The notes beneath the pieces are model-generated. The model was not told where the DNA came from and did not search any database. It saw only the letters and a list, made by a program, of their open reading frames with translations. 37,779 nt of DNA from an archaeon CG10_big_fil_rev_8_21_14_0_10_43_11 (lineage in GTDB: Archaea > Nanobdellota > Nanobdellia > PEZQ01): contig PEZQ01000008.1 of NCBI GenBank assembly GCA_002763265.1, positions 1 to 37,779 on the forward strand. Reading direction: 5' to 3'. Of the stretch, positions 1 to 7,504 are shown piece by piece. How positions within the stretch are numbered: the stretch's first letter is position 1; every line of letters begins with the position of its first letter. Position numbers and translations under genes: made by a program.

Positions 1-100
1 CAAACAACCCCGAACCCTCCAACTGCGCAAACACGGGAGTTGCAAATATCGTTGTTGCAAGAAAGAAAAACACTGATTTAATTGACGCGCGCATACTCAT
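1..100 (-). CDS. Exported protein, N-terminal fragment (signal peptide)
   Basis: Reading the minus strand from the ATG at 100 gives 33 open codons running off the left edge of the window. The protein begins with a short basic n-region (Arg4, Lys8), then a hydrophobic stretch over about residues 9-21, then TPVFA-Q, a good signal peptidase I site after residue 25. This is a typical Sec signal peptide, so the product is secreted or surface-anchored. A second in-frame ATG lies two codons downstream (94). The mature domain is outside the window, so its function cannot be told. The gene is divergent from dph2 and shares a short AT-rich intergenic region with it. Confidence 0.7.
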   Translation of the reverse strand, partial: MSMRASIKSVFFFLATTIFATPVFAQLEGSGLF

Positions 101-194
101 TACCTAGCACGTTTCCTGTTATTATAGTTTCGCCAAAAAAAAAGCGGAGGGGGGCAAAACCTTTTTAACTGCTCTTGTGACGTCTTGTTTGAAC

Positions 195-461
195 ATGTTT
201 GAATTAGAGCTTGACCGCGTGGTTCATGGCGTTTTGGAGAATGCATCAAAACGCGTACTTATCCAATTACCTGACGGGCTCAAACCGCAAGCAGCGCAGA
301 TTGCAGACGTGATAGAAGAGAAAACTGGTGCAACAGTTTTGATATGGCTTTCAAGCTGTTATGGCGCGTGTGACATTCCTCTTGGACTCAATACAATCGC
401 AGTTGACCACTTCATTCAGTGGGGTCACAATAAGTTCAACAAACGCAAGGAGGGTTGGTAA
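195..461 (+). CDS. dph2: Diphthamide synthase Dph2, N-terminal part (ends at in-frame TAA)
   Basis: Dph2 is the radical-SAM-like 4Fe-4S enzyme that transfers the 3-amino-3-carboxypropyl group of SAM to the diphthamide histidine of EF-2. This 88-aa ORF carries the first Dph2 domain: IQLPDGLK near residue 23, and SCYGACD (C55, C59) with the first cluster cysteine. The next ORF (465-1211) continues the same protein in the same frame after a TAA stop at 459-461. I chose ATG 195 over GTG 177 because a TTTTTAA box at 162-168 lies about 30 nt upstream, fitting a short or leaderless transcript. The product alone could not hold the cluster, so the two parts must either assemble, be joined by readthrough, or reflect an inactivating or erroneous stop. 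Confidence 0.85.
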   Translation: MFELELDRVVHGVLENASKRVLIQLPDGLKPQAAQIADVIEEKTGATVLIWLSSCYGACDIPLGLNTIAVDHFIQWGHNKFNKRKEGW

Positions 462-464
462 ACT

Positions 465-1211
465 ATGAAAGTGAGTTTTGTTGATGCAACGTGGCAAGAA
501 GAGCTTGCTCTTACTGAACAGGTTATTTCTGAGATTACAAAAAAGGCACGAAGCATTGCGCTTTTTGCAAGCGTGCAATTTCTCAAACTGGACACGATTA
601 TTGCGCAGCTCAAACGCGCAGGTATAACGGTTCTTGAAACACGCGCAAAGCGCACGAATGCAGCTCGCCAAATTCTGGGATGTGATGTGTACCATGATTC
701 ATTTGATGCAGATATCATTGCAGACGCCGACCTTATCCTCTATATTGGTGACGGATTATTCCACCCGCAGGCATTGCTCTATGCCCAGATTCTGACAGGG
801 AAAATTCATGATGTGCTCTTGTTTGACCCGCTTGACAAGCAGCACAAATACATTGGTCGCGAAAACATTTTGCCTCACCTCAAAAAACTGAAAGCAAACA
901 TTCTCAGATACCTGAGCGCAGACACGATTGGCATTCTTGTCACGCTCAAGCCCGGACAACAACATCTTGATTTAGCGTTGAAGCTTAAAGAAACGCTTGC
1001 GTCCTCAGGAAAAAAGGCGTACCTATTTCTTGACAACACCTTTGATTACGCCCAACTCGAGAATTTTTCTGATATCAAGGCTTGGGTGAATACGGCGTGC
1101 CCGCGCATTGGTCTTGATGACATAATAACTATTTCAAAGCCACTTATCAACCTCAATGATGCAACGCGCAGTGTTGAAATGCTTGAAGCAATCAAGAACG
1201 TACTTGCCTAA
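465..1211 (+). CDS. dph2: Diphthamide synthase Dph2, C-terminal part
   Basis: This 248-aa ORF contains domains 2 and 3 of archaeal Dph2. It has the second cluster cysteine in GCDVY (C73) and the third in NTACPRIGLDD (C212), plus LVTLKPGQQ between them. It is in the same frame as the N-terminal ORF, separated only by TAA-ACT. The sequence AAGGAGGG at 447-454, 10 nt before this ATG, could be a Shine-Dalgarno site, so independent initiation is possible. Together the two ORFs have the usual archaeal Dph2 length (about 340 aa) and all three cluster cysteines. EF-2 at the other end of the window keeps the target histidine, so the pathway is probably in use. Confidence 0.85.
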   Translation: MKVSFVDATWQEELALTEQVISEITKKARSIALFASVQFLKLDTIIAQLKRAGITVLETRAKRTNAARQILGCDVYHDSFDADIIADADLILYIGDGLFHPQALLYAQILTGKIHDVLLFDPLDKQHKYIGRENILPHLKKLKANILRYLSADTIGILVTLKPGQQHLDLALKLKETLASSGKKAYLFLDNTFDYAQLENFSDIKAWVNTACPRIGLDDIITISKPLINLNDATRSVEMLEAIKNVLA

Positions 1212-1268
1212 CAACAAGGCGGGTGCGTAGACAACGCGTTTTTATACCTGAACAATGACAAATAGCGT

Positions 1269-1730
1269 ATGGAAGTGGCAACATTTGGAGCAGGTTGCTT
1301 TTGGCATGTTGAAGCTGATTTTCGAAAAATAAAAGGCGTGACTAATGTGGTTGTCGGCTACATGGGTGGGCACACACAAAATCCCCGCTATGATGAGGTT
1401 TGCAGTGACAAAACAGGACATGTTGAAGTCGCGCAAATAACATTTAACCCGAAAAAAGTCTCGTATGCGCAATTGCTTGACGTGTTTTGGACTATTCATG
1501 ACCCAACCCAGATTAACCGGCAGGGTCTTGATGTTGGAACCCAATACCGCACGGTTATTTATTATCACAGTGAAGAACAAAAAAGAGAAGCAGAAGCATC
1601 AAAAAAAGCGCTTGATGCATCAAAGAAATTTAAAAAACCAATTGCAACGGCGATTGTTCCGGCAGAAACGTTCTACAGAGCAGAAGAATACCACCAGCAA
1701 TACTACAAGAAACAGGGAAACGTGTGCTAG
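1269..1730 (+). CDS. msrA: Peptide-methionine (S)-S-oxide reductase MsrA
   Basis: MsrA reduces the S-epimer of methionine sulfoxide in proteins and free methionine, repairing oxidative damage in the cytoplasm. The 153-aa product has the family signature GCFW with catalytic Cys10, followed by [24 protein letters not shown] and the EEYHQQYY segment of the active site. A C-terminal Cys153 is a plausible resolving cysteine. Length is normal for a single-domain MsrA. A TTTTTATAC box about 25 nt upstream of the ATG implies a leaderless mRNA. It precedes a DsbB-like gene in the same direction, so both are redox functions. Confidence 0.96.
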   Translation: MEVATFGAGCFWHVEADFRKIKGVTNVVVGYMGGHTQNPRYDEVCSDKTGHVEVAQITFNPKKVSYAQLLDVFWTIHDPTQINRQGLDVGTQYRTVIYYHSEEQKREAEASKKALDASKKFKKPIATAIVPAETFYRAEEYHQQYYKKQGNVC

Positions 1731-1798
1731 CAACCGGCTATGTTAACAGCGTTCATCACACATAACTATAAAAAAAGTGAGTGCGCTAAAAAAAATTT

Positions 1799-2399
1799 AT
1801 GGCATTCTCATTTGCAACACTGCCGGTTCTTCTCAAACTATTTGTGTTGTTCACCATACTTGGACAAGCCATTATCGTGTTGTATGCGCTTGGTCTTATT
1901 GTGCAACACGTGTTCAAGAAAAAAAGCGCGCGTATTCGGGCAATTGGAAGCGTGTGGAAAACGTATGGTGTGCATCTTAGTTTCCTTGTTGCAGCAACCG
2001 CCACTCTTGGCAGTTTGTACTTATCAGAAGTGCTGTTATGGGTTCCCTGCGAACTATGCTGGTTTCAGCGCATCCTTATGTATCCGTTAAGTCTTATTTT
2101 TCTTGTGGGAATTCTCAAAAAAGGACACGTCCGTGTTTGATTACGCTCTCCCGCTTATCCTGATGGGGCTGATGGTATCATCATATCATTATTACATCCA
2201 AATCAGCGATACCGCAACAAGTTGTTCGCTTGCCCTTGGCGCATCCTGCTCAAGCAAGCTCATCTTTGTGTTTGGCTACATCACCATTCCAGCGCTTGCT
2301 TTGAGCTGTTTTGCAGCACTGCTCATGCTTGCTCTTGCAAACAGGGGGGGCGCGTATAAAAACGTCATTTCAAAAATCAAAATTAGCATACGCGATTGA
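1799..2399 (+). pseudogene. DsbB-like disulfide oxidoreductase, +1 frameshift at an A6 run
   Basis: Two overlapping frames together encode one DsbB/BdbC-family membrane protein of about 200 aa. DsbB re-oxidises a periplasmic or extracytoplasmic thiol oxidase and passes electrons to quinone. Frame 1 (1799-2140) gives two membrane helices and the family motif PCELCWFQR (C84, C87), then a helix. The frame ends soon after six A residues at 2117-2122. Frame 2 resumes at KKDTSVFDYALPL and supplies the rest: a fourth helix, the second cysteine pair in SCSLALGASC, and a last helix (GYITIPALALSC). One extra A in the homopolymer explains the break. It could be a real mutation, a sequencing or assembly indel, or translational +1 slippage. 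The N-terminal helix makes five helices rather than the usual four. Confidence 0.75.
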
Positions 2400-2405
2400 G
2401 TTGAG

Positions 2406-3503
2406 TTATTCTTGTTGTGACGGGTCATCATTTTCTTTTGAGAACATGCTTTTTTTGAGCACGCTAAAACCAAGACGCCATAATTTTGATTCTTTGAGCA
2501 ATAATTGCACAATGAATTTTGTTGGAAAATCACGGTCGTGTTCTTCTAATATTTTTTTGCTTGATGACTGATTAAAAATCTGGATGAGCTCATCATACTG
2601 GTCTTGTGTCATAGAATTCATGGCCTCACGCATTTTAAGGCTCATCCACAAATCGCGGCCAAGCTTGCTGTTAAATTTTTTAGCATACGAGTCAGGGTTT
2701 TCTGCTAAGTACGAACCGGCAAGCAATCCATAAATGATACCACCATACGTAGTTGCTTTTACTTGCGTTGCTGCATCCCCAATCAGGTACGCACCATCTT
2801 TTGCAAGCACTTGCTTAGGATTATAGAGGGGTACAAGCCCACTTTGGGGTTCAATCACGTCATGCGAGCCAACGAGTTGTTTGAACGCCCCTGCAACGTT
2901 TTTTCCAATCACACCAATGCGGGCAACGTGTTCATCTTCAGGAACAACCCATGCAAATTCGCCAAGACCCATATGAATCTCTGTGATGCCGGGCTCTCCT
3001 TTATAGTGCGCGCGCACCTGCAGTCCTTGAAGGAATTGGCGCTCACCAAACATGCCTGCTGCTTTTGCAACTGGACTGAGCGGACCATCAGCGCCAACAA
3101 GCATGCGTGATTCAAAGCTTCCTTTGTCAGTAATAATCTTAAACGAGTCACCATTTTTTTTGAATCCTTGAAAGGTGTGATTAAGAAGAATTTTTGCGCC
3201 ATTATCTTCTGCTTTTTGTGCAAGGTATTGATCAAAACGCGCGCGGTCCATAACCTTGTTTTCTTTGTCAAGGTCAATGTCAACACTTTTCCCATTTGGT
3301 GCAACAATACGGAATTTCTTGATTGTTGCTACCACAAGCTCGTCAGGAATGTCAATAACGCGCTTAATTGAATCAGTCACAATGCCGGTGCACTGGATGG
3401 GGTAGCCTGCTTTTGAGTTTTTCTCAAAAATGGTCACGTCCTCATCTTTAATGAGGCTTGCGTAATGCGTTCCAGCAGGACCTGCTCCAACAACACCAAT
3501 CAT
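2406..3503 (-). CDS. Geranylgeranyl reductase family FAD-dependent protein
   Basis: This is a 365-aa flavoprotein with the N-terminal dinucleotide motif GAGPAG (residues 6-11), an FEKNSKAGYPIQCTG segment typical of the geranylgeranyl reductase branch, VGADGPLSPVAK, and a second FAD motif LIGDAATQVKATTYGG. Archaeal members hydrogenate isoprenoid chains of archaeol lipids (digeranylgeranylglycerophospholipid reductase) or related prenyl substrates. Whether this one acts on membrane lipids cannot be told from sequence alone. It is convergent with the DsbB-like gene, with 6 nt between stops. Start ATG 3503 is the only start giving the full FAD motif. Confidence 0.88.
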   Translation of the reverse strand: MIGVVGAGPAGTHYASLIKDEDVTIFEKNSKAGYPIQCTGIVTDSIKRVIDIPDELVVATIKKFRIVAPNGKSVDIDLDKENKVMDRARFDQYLAQKAEDNGAKILLNHTFQGFKKNGDSFKIITDKGSFESRMLVGADGPLSPVAKAAGMFGERQFLQGLQVRAHYKGEPGITEIHMGLGEFAWVVPEDEHVARIGVIGKNVAGAFKQLVGSHDVIEPQSGLVPLYNPKQVLAKDGAYLIGDAATQVKATTYGGIIYGLLAGSYLAENPDSYAKKFNSKLGRDLWMSLKMREAMNSMTQDQYDELIQIFNQSSSKKILEEHDRDFPTKFIVQLLLKESKLWRLGFSVLKKSMFSKENDDPSQQE

Positions 3504-3554
3504 AGCTTTAGAGCAGTTGTTTTTGGTTAAAAAAGTTTGGGAACCAAAACAGCG

Positions 3555-5354
3555 TTAAGACCTTAGAGTTTTTCCCAATTTTTTTGCCAACTCCTTTGTT
3601 TGGTCAAACAAACGTTGTATCTCACTAATACCTTCGCTCCAAAACTCGGGCGTGCTAATATCAATGCCAATTTTTGCAAAGGTTTCTTTTGGTGAGGCAA
3701 AAAGCCCTGTGCTTAAGAATTGCTTGACTTGCTCAATGTATTCGGGTTGTTCTCGAACGCGTTTTTGCAGTGCTTTTGAAATAAGCAATCCTGACGCATA
3801 TGAATAATTATAGAAATATCTTCGGATATGACCCCAATACACCCACCAATTCTCACTTCCCTCATCATTTGATACCGCAGGACCCATGTACGCGCTCATG
3901 TGTTTTTGAAAGAGCGCACCAATTTCTTGTACTGAAAGATAGTTCTTTTCACGGTAGGTTTTGTGCAGTTCCAATTCAAACTGGTAGCATGCAACTTGGC
4001 GCATAATACTTGACACATCACTATTGAGCTTTTCCATTAATAATGCGAGACGCGTGGGGTCATCTGCATCTTTGAGTAGTCGTTCAAACACAAAGTCTTC
4101 CATAAACGTGCTTGCACACTCAGCAGTTCCAAGTGACGTGCCAAAATAGAGCGCGTGTTGTTTTTTCTTCATTAACTCATTATTAATTGCGTGACCCATC
4201 TCATGCGCAAGTGTTGTTACGTCTGAGAGTTTTTTTGTAAAATTAAGCAAAACGTAGGTGGGTTGTGTTATTAGTCCATGCGCGCAAAACGCGCCACTTG
4301 TTTTTCCTTTTTTTGGAAACACATCAATCTGGCCGTTTTCAATAAATGATGTGAGGTAGTCGGCAAATTCTTTGTCTAAATCAGAAAACACGTCAGTGAC
4401 AAGTTGTGCTGCTTCTTTAAATGAGTAATTTTTTTCTTCCAATTCAAAAGGAACGTTTCGCTCGTGATACGCAAGTTGTTTTTTTCCAAACAATGCTGCT
4501 TTAAGCGCGTAGTAGTCTTTTGAGAGCGAAAATGCTTTTTTTACTGCTTTGAGCATTGCATCAACCACTTCGCTTTCCATGTCATCAGCAACATGGCGTG
4601 ACTGGTCTGCTCGCGTGTACCCGCGCAATGTGTCATTGACTTTTTTATCTTCAAGAATGGCATTGATTTCTGCTTCAGCAAGTTCTGCATGTTTTGCAAG
4701 AATATCATTAAATGCGCGTGCCGCATCATCTCTAACTTTTTTATTCTGACTGTTTAAAAGTGAAAGAATATCTGAAAATGTTTTGGTTTCTTTTTTTCCT
4801 TTTTCATTGAGGATTTCGCGCTCTTCTTTGCTCAAAAATGAGGAAACCATGCGCACCCACGACTCGTACGCGCTTGCTGACTTTAACGTGAGAATGCGCT
4901 CTTCTTCTTCACTAAGCAAGTATTTTGCTGTTTGAAAGATTCTTTCAAGAACATGACGATATGCTTTGAGTTCAGCTGATTTCAAGAAAAGTTCTTGTGT
5001 TTTTTTGTCAATTTTTGCAAGTGCGTGTTCAAAGAATCGGGTGTCATTAATGAGGTTTTTTGAGTGAGCGTCTGCTGCCCTGAATTTTGCTTTGATGGTT
5101 GTGTCAAGCTGGTCTTGCGTGCTTCTAAGCCAAAAATAGTAGAGTTCATCGGCTTCAACGCCATACCTGCGCGACCATGCTTCGTAATCATCAAGTGCTT
5201 CTTTGAGCACGCTGGGCTTTGTAAGATAGTCAGTTCTGTTCTTCCATTTTTTGATAAACGTGTCAGTTGCACTTTGCCACTTTTTGCGATTCTGCTCAAT
5301 TTTTGGGTCAGAATCTCCTGAGAATAATGGTGAAAAGTCCCATTCAAGTTTCAT
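3555..5354 (-). CDS. pepF: Oligoendopeptidase F-type metallopeptidase (M3B)
   Basis: This is a cytoplasmic zinc peptidase that degrades short peptides. The product from ATG 5354 is 599 aa, close to the PepF norm of about 600. The zinc motif HEMGH (H384-E385-x-x-H388, bases 4191-4205) is preceded by TTLA, and the downstream GTAECASTFMED supplies the third ligand Glu expected for M3 enzymes. The N-terminus KLEWDFSPLF matches the family start (WDLSPLF type), which is why I chose ATG 5354 over GTG 5378. The gene lies 24 nt behind the Nudix gene on the same strand, so the two are probably co-transcribed. Functional link to the Nudix protein is unknown. Confidence 0.95.
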   Translation of the reverse strand: MKLEWDFSPLFSGDSDPKIEQNRKKWQSATDTFIKKWKNRTDYLTKPSVLKEALDDYEAWSRRYGVEADELYYFWLRSTQDQLDTTIKAKFRAADAHSKNLINDTRFFEHALAKIDKKTQELFLKSAELKAYRHVLERIFQTAKYLLSEEEERILTLKSASAYESWVRMVSSFLSKEEREILNEKGKKETKTFSDILSLLNSQNKKVRDDAARAFNDILAKHAELAEAEINAILEDKKVNDTLRGYTRADQSRHVADDMESEVVDAMLKAVKKAFSLSKDYYALKAALFGKKQLAYHERNVPFELEEKNYSFKEAAQLVTDVFSDLDKEFADYLTSFIENGQIDVFPKKGKTSGAFCAHGLITQPTYVLLNFTKKLSDVTTLAHEMGHAINNELMKKKQHALYFGTSLGTAECASTFMEDFVFERLLKDADDPTRLALLMEKLNSDVSSIMRQVACYQFELELHKTYREKNYLSVQEIGALFQKHMSAYMGPAVSNDEGSENWWVYWGHIRRYFYNYSYASGLLISKALQKRVREQPEYIEQVKQFLSTGLFASPKETFAKIGIDISTPEFWSEGISEIQRLFDQTKELAKKLGKTLRS

Positions 5355-5378
5355 AGTTTCACATAAGCGCGTTATCAC

Positions 5379-5861
5379 TTAAAATCTTTTAGCAGATTGT
5401 TTGGCACTTTCTAATGCTTTTTTCGCATAAAACTGGATTGAGCTACGCACGTCGTATTCGGGTTGTGAGAGTTCTTCGAGACCAAACCATTTCACGCCAT
5501 CACTCAGTTCTGTTTTTGAGAGCGTGAGTTTTGGGCTGTGCGTTGTTGCAAAATAAACAAAGGTAAGATGTTCATGATGGTCATTAATGCGGTGTCTATT
5601 CATATAGGTGGGTTGAACAAGCTCTTGGTATCCACCTTCCTCAAAGGATGGTGCTTGTTCAGGCGCGTAGAGCAGCACGTCAAGTCCTACTTCTTCTTTT
5701 ACTTCACGCAGTGCTGCTTGTGTTGGGTCTTCGCCTGTCTCAATGTGTCCGCCAACGCTCAACCAAATCTTGTGCTTATCATGTTTTCGCAAAAGCACTT
5801 TATGATCATGCACAATAAACACTTCAACAGTGTAGTCAAGCGCGTAATTAATATGGGACAT
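5379..5861 (-). CDS. Nudix hydrolase
   Basis: A 160-aa protein with a complete Nudix box: G38-x5-E44-x7-REVKEEVG (residues 38-59), the Mg2+-binding loop that hydrolyses nucleoside diphosphates linked to another moiety. The flanks TVEVFIVHDHKVLLRKH and IWLSVGGHIETGE are typical of the MutT-like subgroup. Substrate cannot be predicted. A run resembling TTTAAAA at about 5884-5892 lies 25 nt before the ATG, suggesting a leaderless start. It is the first gene of a two-gene unit with pepF. Confidence 0.93.
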   Translation of the reverse strand: MSHINYALDYTVEVFIVHDHKVLLRKHDKHKIWLSVGGHIETGEDPTQAALREVKEEVGLDVLLYAPEQAPSFEEGGYQELVQPTYMNRHRINDHHEHLTFVYFATTHSPKLTLSKTELSDGVKWFGLEELSQPEYDVRSSIQFYAKKALESAKQSAKRF

Positions 5862-5914
5862 GACTCTTTGGAGGTGTTATGTTTTTTTAAAGAGCAAGTA
5901 GACGTGTCCGTTAT

Positions 5915-6802
5915 TCACGCAAAAACGGGTATTGGTTTTTTGTTTTGCGCGCGACATGCCTTTTTGTACACTAGTTTTGTTCGAATCTCAATATTCTTGA
6001 TACACGCGTTATTTTCAAACGTATCAACCTCGCTTTTTGCGTCCTCCCATCGTTTAATCCATGCTGACAGGCTTTTGTACGCGTTTGCGACAAAATCAGG
6101 TGACAGTGATTTTGTCCCAAGAGCATGCACTTCATGTGTGAGGGCTGAGAGTTCTGAGGTTACAAATTTTAATCGAAATCGAGCCAAGAACACATCACTG
6201 AGGTGTGCGAGTATTTGCTCAATACTCCCCGTTTTCTCAACAAGAGGAGCAAATCGCGTGTCAAAATGATACGCCACGTTTTCTATGTTTTGCAAAAGTC
6301 GGGTCATGTCAGGTGAGTGCTCTTTAAAAAGTTGGTCGCGGTACGTAAGTGAGCGCGCAAAATCACCAGTAAGCGTTTCAGCTAATTGCGCATCAGGTTT
6401 TTCAAGCAGGGTTATGACTGACTTTTTAGCCGTATTGTTTTGCAAGTAGTCAACAAAAAAGTATTCTTCAAAGCTTTTTGCAAACACGCGTGGTTGCGCG
6501 TGCGCATCAAGAATGTGTTGTTCTTCATGTTCAAGAAGCATGAGCATTTCCTCAAGAGAGTTGAGATTAAAGGTGTGGGGAAAAATGTTTACATTTAGTT
6601 TTGGCGTGTCACGCACAGCAAATAAGTGGTGCGTGTTCACGTTCATATAGGTGTAAGGGTTGAGTAAGTGCACAGTTTTAATGTAGGTCAAACTCTTAAT
6701 CTGCGTGTTTGAAATATCGAGCAAGTCAAGAAAAGCCTGGCGCGCACAAGGGTCATTATGCTCTTTTACGCGCGCAAATGCGCGTTCTAAGCCGTATTTC
6801 AT
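5915..6802 (-). CDS. Unknown protein with an HEEQH (HExxH) motif
   Basis: A 295-aa protein I do not recognise. No signal peptide or membrane helix is visible. The most telling feature is LLEHEEQHILDAH at residues 89-101: H92-E93-x-x-H96 matches the HExxH zinc-peptidase motif. It is followed by acidic residues (E112, E113) in a helix-like segment that could supply a third ligand. The region around it, NVNIFPHTFNLNSLEEMLMLL, would suit the strand and helix before a zincin motif. The rest is mainly alpha-helical and charged. A TTTAAATAAC box about 25 nt upstream supports ATG 6802 and a leaderless mRNA. The motif may be coincidental in a helical protein, so peptidase activity is only a hypothesis. 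Confidence 0.75.
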   Translation of the reverse strand: MKYGLERAFARVKEHNDPCARQAFLDLLDISNTQIKSLTYIKTVHLLNPYTYMNVNTHHLFAVRDTPKLNVNIFPHTFNLNSLEEMLMLLEHEEQHILDAHAQPRVFAKSFEEYFFVDYLQNNTAKKSVITLLEKPDAQLAETLTGDFARSLTYRDQLFKEHSPDMTRLLQNIENVAYHFDTRFAPLVEKTGSIEQILAHLSDVFLARFRLKFVTSELSALTHEVHALGTKSLSPDFVANAYKSLSAWIKRWEDAKSEVDTFENNACIKNIEIRTKLVYKKACRAQNKKPIPVFA

Positions 6803-6845
6803 TAATTGTGAAGATAAGAATGTAGTTATTTAAAGATTTAGATGA

Positions 6846-7097
6846 TTATTTTTCAATAAGGCCCGGCAGTTTTTTAACTGAGATTGAAACGACTTCTCCG
6901 GTGTCTTTAACAAACTCAACGCTTCGTCTTCCAACATGTTTTATGGTCATTTTTGAGCCTTTTACCACAACTCTGCTTCCTGATTCAAGCACTCTGTCGC
7001 CAACAGCAAGACCTTTTTTCCCAACCCATCCAACAACGCGAACGCTTGTTCTTCCTCCACGACTAAACACGTTTTTGAAAAAACTAAACAATCCCAT
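6846..7097 (-). CDS. Small basic protein, unknown
   Basis: An 83-aa, Lys/Arg-rich, glycine-containing protein. Alternating hydrophobic and basic residues (RVVGWVGKKGLAVGDRVL, SRVVVKGSKMTIKHVG, VVSISVKKL) suggest a small beta-barrel, of the size and pattern of SH3- or OB-like nucleic-acid-binding folds, but I cannot assign a family. The first 12 residues (GLFSFFKNVFSR) are amphipathic. ATTTTAATT lies about 25 nt before ATG 7097, supporting this start. It is transcribed toward the HEEQH gene and may share a transcript with it, although that gene has its own TATA box. Confidence 0.65.
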   Translation of the reverse strand: MGLFSFFKNVFSRGGRTSVRVVGWVGKKGLAVGDRVLESGSRVVVKGSKMTIKHVGRRSVEFVKDTGEVVSISVKKLPGLIEK

Positions 7098-7211
7098 ACG
7101 CTAACTTCACCGCACCATGTGTAATTAAAATTTGTGTTTGTACTGTTAAAGAGCAAGCAACAAAACCCTGCACTGCAGAACTGCGCTACACCGTTATTAA
7201 TGCAACATTAC

Positions 7212-7258
7212 ACGCACAAGACTAATCTGTGCGTTTCTTACGTTTCACGCTGCAGCGT
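7212..7258. repeat. Inverted repeats downstream of the lipoprotein gene
   Basis: The 173-nt gap 7098-7270 holds no convincing gene. It contains a 7-bp inverted repeat with a 9-nt loop (ACGCACA at 7212-7218, TGTGCGT at 7228-7234) and a perfect 12-nt palindrome ACGCTGCAGCGT at 7247-7258. Both follow the stop codon of the lipoprotein gene on the minus strand, so they could form 3'-end hairpins. No strong U-tract follows, so I do not call a terminator. Confidence 0.4.
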
Positions 7259-7270
7259 ACCGGGTAGCAG

Positions 7271-7504
7271 TTAAGCAATATCTAAGTCCAGGTCATTTAA
7301 CAATTCTGAAACTTCCTGAATGTTTTTACTCACATCTCTAACAACGGTTTTTGCTTCTTGCTCGCTTATAACCACGACTGCACCTGTTGTTGCTGTTTGG
7401 TTCGTGCTTGTTTGATTGTCTGATTCCTTTGTCAGAGAGTCACCAATTTGCGTGCATCCAATGAACAGTGTTGCAAACATGAATGCTATAATATATCGTT
7501 TCAT
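7271..7504 (-). CDS. Small lipoprotein coupled to the giant Cys-rich protein
   Basis: A 77-aa protein with a lipoprotein signal: MKRY, a hydrophobic core, then the lipobox-like FIGC (Cys17). The mature part starts with a Ser/Thr/Asn-rich linker containing N-glycosylation sequons (NQTSTNQTATTG) and ends in a helical acidic segment (residues 47-77). The start codon overlaps the stop of the upstream giant protein gene by 4 nt (ATGA), so the two are translationally coupled and probably work together at the cell surface. No domain is recognised. Confidence 0.8.
   Translation of the reverse strand: MKRYIIAFMFATLFIGCTQIGDSLTKESDNQTSTNQTATTGAVVVISEQEAKTVVRDVSKNIQEVSELLNDLDLDIA

Noticed and set aside
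2111-2130. Classic -1 programmed frameshift in the DsbB-like gene
   Set aside because: The shift needed is +1 (or one base less), and the zero frame reads AAA AAA GGA rather than the X XXY YYZ arrangement; indel is simpler.
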